From: Chloroflexota bacterium
GTDB lineage: Bacteria > Chloroflexota > Limnocylindria > Limnocylindrales > CSP1-4
Direction: 5' to 3'
Length of the DNA stretch: 23,934 bases
Assembly: GCA_021812735.1 (NCBI GenBank)
Contig: JAKAMV010000040.1
Coordinates: forward strand, 1-23,934
This document shows, piece after piece, positions 19,016 through 23,934 of this stretch (the first letter of the stretch is position 1; every line of letters begins with the position of its first letter). Both the position numbers and the translations under genes were made by a program. Under the pieces are notes generated by a model, which worked only from the letters and a program-made list of their open reading frames with translations, did not search any database and was not told where the DNA came from.

Positions 19016-19060
19016 GCATGCGACGATGCCTCCGCAGCCATGCCGCGCGGTCGTGGCGCG

Positions 19061-19093
19061 GTAACGGTTACGGGCCGGTGCGGAGCGCAACCG
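19061..19093. promoter_or_regulatory. Nested palindromes between methyltransferase and sigma genes
   Basis: GTAACGGTTAC (19061-19071) is a perfect 5-bp-arm palindrome. A second inverted repeat, CGGTTACG (19065-19072) with CGCAACCG (19086-19093), matches at 7 of 8 positions and overlaps the first. They lie in the 120-bp divergent intergenic region, where a shared operator or an ECF-type promoter would be expected. The binder is unknown. Confidence 0.45.
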
Positions 19094-19123
19094 TGTCGGC
19101 CCCGGCCGTGTTCTGAGGGTGTG

Positions 19124-19702
19124 ATGGACGACCAAGCTCTCGCCGACGCCCTCGCCCACGATCTGGACGCCGCCTTCGAGCCGCTGGTGCGCGCCCACGC
19201 CGACCGCTGCTACGCGATCGCGCTCCGCGTGCTGGGCGATCCGCACGACGCCGAGGAGGTGGCGCAGGACGCGCTGGTGCGCGCCTACCGCGCGATGGCC
19301 GGCTACGACGCCGCGAGGATCCAGTCGCTGCGCCTGCGGCCGTGGCTGGCGAGCATCGTCGTCAATCTGTGCCGCAACCGTTCGCGGCGGGGGCGGGCCG
19401 CGACGACACCGCTCGACGGCCTCACCGGGGCCGGAATCGAGCCGGCGGCGCCGAGCCGGGACGGCCCTGCGGCGATGGCGATGGCGGCCGACGACCGCGA
19501 GCGGCTGGCCGCGGCGCTGGCGACGTTGCCGGAGCGCTACCGGGTGCCGGTGGTCCTCCGCCACGTCGGCGACTTCTCCTACGCCGAGCTGGCCCAGATC
19601 CTCGGCCGACCGGAGGGGACGCTCAAGGCCCAGGTCCACCGCGGCCTCGCGATGCTGCGCCTGGCCGCAGCTGAGGCCGGACTCGAGGAGGTGACGGCAT
19701 GA
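19124..19702 (+). CDS. ECF-family RNA polymerase sigma factor
   Basis: A 192-aa group 4 sigma factor with only regions 2 and 4. Region 2 (about 16-90) has FEPLVRAHADRCYAIALRVLGD, then DAEEVAQDALVRAYRAM and RPWLASIVVNLCRNRSRR, which bind core enzyme and the -10 DNA. Region 4 (about 126-182) has LPERYRVPVVLRHVGDFSYAELAQILGRPEGTLKAQVHRG, the -35-binding helix-turn-helix. There is no C-terminal extension. The ATG at 19124, or the GTG just before it, has GAGGG close upstream. Its stop overlaps the alkyltransferase start as ATGA. No anti-sigma gene is visible, although that overlapping position is where one would be expected. Confidence 0.92.
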   Translation: MDDQALADALAHDLDAAFEPLVRAHADRCYAIALRVLGDPHDAEEVAQDALVRAYRAMAGYDAARIQSLRLRPWLASIVVNLCRNRSRRGRAATTPLDGLTGAGIEPAAPSRDGPAAMAMAADDRERLAAALATLPERYRVPVVLRHVGDFSYAELAQILGRPEGTLKAQVHRGLAMLRLAAAEAGLEEVTA

Positions 19703-20526
19703 CCGCCGATCCCGCGCTGCTCATTGCGCTCGCGGTCCCTGCGCCCGCGGGCCTTGCCGACGACGTGCTGGTGGAGGTGGGCCTGGCCGACCGCGTCGCG
19801 CCGCTTTCCACCGCCATCGGGACGCTCTGGGTGGCGTGGAACGGGCTCGGCCTGGCGAGCGTGGACCAGTCTCGCGACGGCCCGACAGCAGCGGCCGAGC
19901 ACGCGGCCCGGGCCGGCCGCCGGACGCTGCTCGCCGACGCCCTGCCGGTCGACATCGCCCGCGCGCTCTCCCGGCGCCTCGCCGGCGAGCGCCACGTGCC
20001 GATCCGACTGGACCTCCGCGGTCGCAGCCCGTTCGAGGTGGCGGTCTGGGAGAAGGCGCTCGAGATCCCGTTCGGCGAGGTCCGTCCGTACGGCTGGGTC
20101 GCCGCCGAGATCGGCAGGCCCAAGGCCGTCCGGGCCGTCGGGACGGCGCTCGGCCACAACCCCGTGCCGCTGGTGGTCCCCTGCCATCGGGTCGTGCGCT
20201 CCGACGGGCTGATCGGCAACTACTCCCTGGGCGGGCCGCACAACAAGCGGGCGATCCTCGCGGCGGAGGGGCTCGACACCGCCGCCCTCGAGGAGGCGGC
20301 CCGGCGCGGCGAGCGCCTCGTGGGCTCGGACACCACGCATGTCGTCTGCTGGCCCACCTGCCGCAATGCCCGCCGCGTCACGCCGCAGCACCGCGTCTCG
20401 TTCCGCTCCCTGCGCGAGGCCGGCGCCCTCGGCTTCCGCCCGTGCCGAGTGTGCCGCCCGACGGCGACCGACTGGGCCGTCACGGCGGCGTCGTCGCACC
20501 ACGCGCATCTTGGCCTAGTCGGCTAG
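19699..20526 (+). CDS. O6-alkylguanine/alkyl-DNA methyltransferase fused to C-terminal Ada zinc-binding domain
   Basis: A 275-aa suicide DNA-repair protein with an unusual domain order. Residues ~37-105 form the methyltransferase N-terminal domain. Residues ~110-192 form the DNA-binding catalytic domain, with the helix-turn-helix segment PFGEVRPYGWVAAEIGRPKAVRAVG and the acceptor Cys162 in PCHRVV. Residues ~205-255 form an Ada metal-binding domain with Cys217, Cys221, Cys249 and Cys252, spaced as in the Ada N-terminal domain, where the first Cys takes methyl groups from DNA phosphotriesters. In Ada that domain is N-terminal and joined to an AraC helix-turn-helix, which is missing here. It overlaps the sigma gene by 4 nt. 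Repair activity is very likely; a sensing role is inference. Confidence 0.9.
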   Translation: MTADPALLIALAVPAPAGLADDVLVEVGLADRVAPLSTAIGTLWVAWNGLGLASVDQSRDGPTAAAEHAARAGRRTLLADALPVDIARALSRRLAGERHVPIRLDLRGRSPFEVAVWEKALEIPFGEVRPYGWVAAEIGRPKAVRAVGTALGHNPVPLVVPCHRVVRSDGLIGNYSLGGPHNKRAILAAEGLDTAALEEAARRGERLVGSDTTHVVCWPTCRNARRVTPQHRVSFRSLREAGALGFRPCRVCRPTATDWAVTAASSHHAHLGLVG

Positions 20527-20546
20527 CGCAAGTCGTCGCGGCTGGC

Positions 20547-20577
20547 TAGACTGCCGTGACACCCGCTGCTGAAGGAG
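20547..20577 (+). promoter_or_regulatory. Candidate -10 and ribosome binding site of the EamA gene
   Basis: TAGACT (20547-20552) is a fair -10. GAAGGAG (20571-20577) is a strong Shine-Dalgarno 7 nt before the GTG at 20585 and fixes that start. The gene thus has a short leader, unlike several other first genes here. Read-through from the repair gene 58 bp upstream is also possible. Confidence 0.5.
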
Positions 20578-20584
20578 CCCGACC

Positions 20585-21571
20585 GTGCGTCGCACCGCCA
20601 GCCCGTCCGCCGTCTGGGCTGGGATCGTCACGCTTTACTTCGTCTGGGGCTCCACGTACCTCGGGATCCGGGTCTGCGTCGCGTCGATGCCGCCGTTCGT
20701 GATGGGCGGCCTGCGGTTCGTGGCGGCGGGCGCCATCCTCATCCCCGGCGTCGTGCTCGCCTCGCGCGGGCGGATGTCCCGGCCGACGCCCGCCCAGGTC
20801 CGAGACGCAGCGATCGTCGGGAGCCTCCTGCTCGGAGGCGGCATGGGCCTCGTGGCCTGGGGTGAGCAGACGGTGGCGTCGGGGGTGGCCGCGCTGCTGA
20901 TCGCGCTGATGCCGATGTGGGTCGGGCTGCTCGCCCGCGTGGCGTTCGGCGACCGGATGCCGCGGCGCGCGGTGGCCGGCACGGCGATCGGGCTGACGGG
21001 GGTGGCCGTCCTGGCCGGGCCGGCGCTCAGTGCCGGCGGCTCCGAGGCGACGGGGATCCTGGCCCTCCTCGTCTCGCCCATGTGCTGGGCAACCGGATCG
21101 CTCTACGCCACCCGGCGGGCCATCCTGCCCAGGCCGGCCCTGTTCGCGACTGGCATCGAGATGCTGGCGGCCGGGCTGCTCATGCTCCTGATCGCCATCC
21201 CGACCGGCGAGTGGCGCGCCTTCGACCCGGCCGCCGTGGCGCCGGTGGCGTGGTTGGGCCTGGTGTACCTGGTCGTGGTCGGGAGCCTCGTGGGCTACGT
21301 CGTGTACGGCTGGCTGCTGGGCGCGGCGCCCCTGGCGCGGGTGACCACGTACGCGTACGTGAACCCGGTCGTGGCCGTCGTCCTCGGCTGGCTGCTGCTC
21401 GGCGAGGCGGTGACGGCCCAGACCGTAATGGCCGCGGTCGTCATCGTGGCGGGAGTCGCGCTGATCGTATCGGCGACCGGGCGCGGGCCGTCAGCCCGGT
21501 CGAACGCGGAGGGCCAGGCTCGCATCGGGGTCCGACACCCCGTGATCGACGGCGAGCCCGCGGCGACCTGA
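20585..21571 (+). CDS. EamA/DMT-superfamily transporter
   Basis: A 328-aa inner-membrane permease of the drug/metabolite transporter superfamily. About ten hydrophobic helices are visible in two EamA repeats. The first begins IVTLYFVWGSTYLGIRV (about 14-30), the second LALLVSPMCWATGSLYATRRA (about 160-180). The final pair includes YVNPVVAVVLGWLLLGEAVTA, the signature of YdcZ/RhaT-type EamA proteins. Members export amino acids, metabolites or drugs; the substrate cannot be read from sequence. A polar tail of ~30 residues follows the last helix. The start is GTG with a strong Shine-Dalgarno. Confidence 0.92.
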   Translation: MRRTASPSAVWAGIVTLYFVWGSTYLGIRVCVASMPPFVMGGLRFVAAGAILIPGVVLASRGRMSRPTPAQVRDAAIVGSLLLGGGMGLVAWGEQTVASGVAALLIALMPMWVGLLARVAFGDRMPRRAVAGTAIGLTGVAVLAGPALSAGGSEATGILALLVSPMCWATGSLYATRRAILPRPALFATGIEMLAAGLLMLLIAIPTGEWRAFDPAAVAPVAWLGLVYLVVVGSLVGYVVYGWLLGAAPLARVTTYAYVNPVVAVVLGWLLLGEAVTAQTVMAAVVIVAGVALIVSATGRGPSARSNAEGQARIGVRHPVIDGEPAAT

Positions 21572-21678
21572 GGCCTGCGGGCGGTCGCAGCCCCCTCTTG
21601 CCGCAGTGCCCGCTGCCCGACGTCCGGCACTGGCCCCGGCCAACGGGCCGTGCGAGCCTGCGCGGCGAGGAGGCGGCG

Positions 21679-22104
21679 ATGTTCGAGACGCAGATCGCCC
21701 ACAGCTACGAGGCCATGAGTCGGAAGGACCTCGATGCCGTGATGTCCGCCTGGGCGGACGACGGCGTGTTCGAGTTTCCGGGCCACACCCCGATCAGTGG
21801 CCGCCACGAGGGCAGGGACGCCGTCCGGGCGTTCTTCCGCCGCATCTTCGAGGAGCTCGAGTCGATGCACTTCACCGTCCACCACGTGGCGATGTCGAAC
21901 CCGATCGGCCTGACGCTGTCGAACATGATCTACGTCGACTGGACCGTCGACGAAGTGACCCGCGACGGGCGCCGGTTCCGGCACGACGGCATCTCGGCGC
22001 TCCGCATGAAGGGCGGCAAGGCAATCTGGGCGCGCGATTACTTCTTCGACCTTGCGGAGGTCGAGGCGATGTGGACCGCGGCGCCCGCAGGCGCCGCGAG
22101 CTGA
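21679..22104 (+). CDS. SnoaL/NTF2-like protein
   Basis: A 141-aa single-domain protein of the SnoaL-like (NTF2 fold) superfamily. The typical start is HSYEAMSRKDLDAVMSAWADDGVFEFPGHTPISGRHEGRDAVRAFFRRIFE (about 9-58), followed by strands ending WARDYFFDLAEVEAMW. Such proteins bind or isomerise small hydrophobic ligands, and many have no known role. The ATG at 21679 has GAGGAGG 5 nt upstream. It follows EamA by 107 bp and converges on the acyl-CoA dehydrogenase gene. Longer upstream reading in this frame only shadows EamA. Confidence 0.88.
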   Translation: MFETQIAHSYEAMSRKDLDAVMSAWADDGVFEFPGHTPISGRHEGRDAVRAFFRRIFEELESMHFTVHHVAMSNPIGLTLSNMIYVDWTVDEVTRDGRRFRHDGISALRMKGGKAIWARDYFFDLAEVEAMWTAAPAGAAS

Positions 22105-22111
22105 GCGACCG

Positions 22112-22125
22112 GGGGCGTCAGCCCC
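22112..22125. terminator. Possible bidirectional hairpin between convergent genes
   Basis: A 5-bp stem GGGGC/GCCCC closes a GTCA loop that contains the dehydrogenase stop codon. It is short and has no T run, so it is a weak candidate. Confidence 0.3.
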
Positions 22126-23320
22126 GCTCGAAGCCCTGCGCCGGCCACGGCTCGCAGCGCAGCGGACGATCCTGGCGGTAGCCGAGCGCGTAGTCGGCCT
22201 GGATGAGGGTGTGCAGCTGGCTCGTGCCCTCATAGATCACGGCTGCCTTGGAGTTGCGCAGGTAGCGCTCCACGGGGAACTCATTGGAGTAGCCGTTGGC
22301 GCCGTGGATCTGGATGGCGTCGAGCGCGGCCTGGACCGAGTGCTCGGTGGCGTGCCACTTGGCGAGCGAGGTCTCGCGCGTGTTGCGGAGGCCGCGATTC
22401 TTGAGCGCCCCCGCCTGCCAGACGAGCAGGCGGCCGATCTCGGTGCCCTTGGCCATGTTCGCGATCATCTGCTTGACCAGCTGGTGCTCGCCGATCTCCT
22501 GGTCGAACGTGTGGCGCTCGTGGGCGTACTTGAGCGAGGCGTCGAGGCAGGCCTGGGCGAGGCCGACGGCGCCCGCGGCAACCGTGTAGCGGCCCTGGTC
22601 GATCGCGCTCATCGCGATGAGGAAGCCCTCGCCCTCCTCGCCGATCCGGTTCTCGACCGGGACGCGCACATTCTCGAAGTTGATGAGTCCGGTGTTGCCG
22701 GCGCGGATGCCCATCTTGCCGTGCAGCGTGCCCGTGGTCAGGCCGGGCATCCCCCGCTCCACCACGAACGCGGTGATGCCCTTGTGCTTCTTGGCGCGGT
22801 CCACGGTGGCGAACACCAGGAAGTGGTCGGCGAGGTCCGCGAGGCTGATCCAGATCTTGCCGCCGTTGAGCACGTAGCTGTCGCCGTCGCGTCGGGCGGT
22901 GGTGGCGAGGTTGCCGGCGTCCGTCCCGACGCCGGGCTCGGTCAGGCCGAACGTCGCCAGCTTCTCGCCCTTCGCCTGCGGGACGAGCCAGCGCTGCCTC
23001 TGTTCCTCCGTCGCCCACTGCAGGAGCGTCAGGCTGTTCAAGCCCACGTGGACGCTCTGGACGACCCGGAATGCCGTGTCAGCGCGCTCGAGCTCCTCGC
23101 ACAGGATCGCGAAGCTGATGTAGTCCATCCCCGAGCCGCCGTACTGCTCCGGGATCGGGGCGCCCAGGAACCCGAGCTCCCCCATCTTCCCGAACACCTC
23201 CCGGTGGGTCTCGCCCTGGGCATCCCACTCCCGGATGTGCGGGAGGATCTCGGCCTCGGCGAACGCCCGCGCGGCATCGCGAACGAGCTTGTTCTCGTCG
23301 GTGAGGGAGAAGTCGATCAC
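22118..23320 (-). CDS. Acyl-CoA dehydrogenase
   Basis: A 400-aa FAD-dependent acyl-CoA dehydrogenase that would make an enoyl-CoA and pass electrons to electron-transfer flavoprotein. It has the N-terminal helical domain (FSLTDENKLVRDAARAFAEAEI), the FAD/substrate segment FGLTEPGVGTDAGNLATTA, the middle strand domain (KIWISLADLADHFLVFA), and the C-terminal helical domain. The catalytic base is Glu364 in VIYEGTSQ, the usual position for short- and medium-chain members. GTG at 23320 gives the family-typical N-terminus; longer reading adds an unlikely His/Pro-rich stretch. No Shine-Dalgarno is clear. Substrate chain length is not certain. Confidence 0.92.
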   Translation of the reverse strand: MIDFSLTDENKLVRDAARAFAEAEILPHIREWDAQGETHREVFGKMGELGFLGAPIPEQYGGSGMDYISFAILCEELERADTAFRVVQSVHVGLNSLTLLQWATEEQRQRWLVPQAKGEKLATFGLTEPGVGTDAGNLATTARRDGDSYVLNGGKIWISLADLADHFLVFATVDRAKKHKGITAFVVERGMPGLTTGTLHGKMGIRAGNTGLINFENVRVPVENRIGEEGEGFLIAMSAIDQGRYTVAAGAVGLAQACLDASLKYAHERHTFDQEIGEHQLVKQMIANMAKGTEIGRLLVWQAGALKNRGLRNTRETSLAKWHATEHSVQAALDAIQIHGANGYSNEFPVERYLRNSKAAVIYEGTSQLHTLIQADYALGYRQDRPLRCEPWPAQGFERG

Positions 23321-23540
23321 GGTGTGCGGCCTCGGGCTGGGGGCTTCGTGGTGGGTGCTGCGCGGCGGCAACAGGGCAGGGGCGGGTGGCTGGCGGCGCC
23401 CCGCGGGACGGTCAAGGCGGTCGGTGCGGCCATGCTACCGCCGCCCGGGACGGGCCTCGGGGCCGTTGCGCGTGGCCGTGCCCCGACGGCCGCGGCGATC
23501 GGGACCGGGCCCATGCCTCACCACGACAGTGTCGGTTCGC

Positions 23541-23563
23541 GGTCATTCGCGAAACGCGGAACG
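23541..23563 (-). repeat. Right-end repeat copy 1
   Basis: Minus-strand copy of the motif GTTCCGYGATTCGYGAAY, reading GTTCCGCGTTTCGCGAAT. It contains the palindrome TTCGCGAA and is preceded on the plus strand by another TTCGCG, giving TTCGCG-N6-CGCGAA. Confidence 0.6.
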
Positions 23564-23622
23564 GTTCTCACGTCTGGTGCCAAGCCCGCGCAGATCGTGT
23601 CGGACGCGCTCGTCGTCGCACT

Positions 23623-23645
23623 GGGATTGTTCGCCAATCACGCAA
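23623..23645 (-). repeat. Right-end repeat copy 2 (degenerate)
   Basis: Minus-strand copy reading TTGCGTGATTGGCGAAC, matching 14 of 17 core positions of copy 4. This is the most diverged member. Confidence 0.4.
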
Positions 23646-23731
23646 GCAACGCCAGGCCGGAGCCGCCGAGCACCGCGCGCTCGACCGGGGCTCGCAAGTG
23701 CCCGGAACCGTCTCGCGTCCGAGCCGCTTCC

Positions 23732-23755
23732 GGGCAATTCGCGAATCGCGGAACC
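23732..23755 (-). repeat. Right-end repeat copy 3
   Basis: Minus-strand copy reading GTTCCGCGATTCGCGAAT. It differs from copy 1 at one position in 18 and contains the 10-bp palindrome ATTCGCGAAT. Confidence 0.6.
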
Positions 23756-23805
23756 TCCTCGCCGTCCCCGCCTTGGCTCGGCCTTCGAAGGGTCGCCGCG
23801 AGGGT

Positions 23806-23828
23806 CGTTCCGTGATTCGTGAACGACC
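23806..23828 (+). repeat. Right-end repeat copy 4 (opposite orientation)
   Basis: Plus-strand copy reading GTTCCGTGATTCGTGAAC. It lies within an 8-bp inverted repeat GGTCGTTC/GAACGACC (23803-23810, 23821-23828), so this copy is itself a hairpin. Confidence 0.55.
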
Positions 23829-23934
23829 GGGAAACGGCCTGCCGGGCGCGCCGCGTGCGCGCGGCCGAGGCGGCCGGTGCGCGCGGCGAGGGCCGACGCG
23901 GGGGCAGACGCGGGAGCACAGGCGGCGGTGGCCG

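Larger units (their letters stand above)
23321..23934. other. Non-coding right end with repeat motifs
   Basis: I see no convincing gene in this 614-bp stretch. A 93-aa minus-strand frame at 23638-23919 is Arg/Ala-rich and its peptide simply follows the repeats. The stretch contains four copies of a degenerate palindromic repeat, listed separately, and a CCCGGAA/TTCCGGG inverted repeat (23701-23707, 23728-23734). The last 100 bp are GC-rich low-complexity sequence. The dehydrogenase promoter should be at the left edge but is not recognisable. Confidence 0.55.

Noticed and set aside
23541..23828. CRISPR array
   Set aside because: The repeats are only about 20 bp in their core, degenerate, unevenly spaced and not all in one orientation, and no cas genes are near.
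23638..23919. 93-aa minus-strand small protein
   Set aside because: Arg/Ala-rich composition, no start signal, and its recognisable peptide segments are just the DNA repeats translated.

Overview
This is a very GC-rich window (well over 65% G+C by eye) that is densely coded. It fits a high-GC Gram-positive-like bacterium, and Chloroflexota or Actinomycetota are my best guesses. The reasons are a DUF4032 kinase-like protein, a stand-alone acyl-CoA mutase large subunit, many GTG starts and many apparently leaderless genes. I see no rRNA, tRNA, CRISPR array, transposase or phage gene. The lineage is inferred, not shown.

Left part (68-9272). A PLP-dependent threonine dehydratase-like gene (-) diverges from an ArsR-family regulator and thioredoxin pair (+). 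That pair ends in a strong hairpin and converges on a DUF5519-like/DinB pair (-). Upstream of these lies a copper island, all on the minus strand. In transcription order it holds an OmpR-type response regulator, a histidine kinase with a short His/Met-rich outer loop, three 11-bp direct repeats, a heavy-metal-associated (HMA)-SafE membrane protein with two C-terminal cupredoxin-like repeats, a CsoR-like palindrome, and a CopA-type Cu(I) P1B-ATPase. The layout suggests cytosolic Cu(I) capture and export under two layers of control.

Middle (9456-19003). A cobalamin-dependent acyl-CoA mutase large subunit is followed by an 800-bp non-coding stretch. That stretch contains a 54-nt hairpin, a 155-bp element with 38-bp inverted arms, and a G-rich repeat tract. 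A J-domain protein with an ExoX-C-like tail (-) then diverges from an alpha/beta hydrolase and nitroreductase pair (+). Next comes a tightly overlapping minus-strand operon (GNAT, VOC-like, GNAT, DUF4032), then a SAM-dependent methyltransferase (-).

Right part (19124-23934). An ECF sigma factor overlaps by 4 nt a DNA-alkyl methyltransferase that carries an Ada zinc-binding module at its C-terminus. This protein occupies the slot usually held by an anti-sigma gene. It is my best candidate for an undescribed system: an alkylation-sensing sigma module. An EamA transporter, a SnoaL-like protein and an acyl-CoA dehydrogenase (-) follow. The last 600 bp hold four copies of a degenerate 23-24-bp repeat.

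A pattern crosses the whole window. Several first genes of transcription units have a -10-like hexamer ending exactly 6 nt before the start codon and no Shine-Dalgarno sequence, as expected for leaderless mRNAs. Several internal genes (and EamA) have clear Shine-Dalgarno sequences instead.
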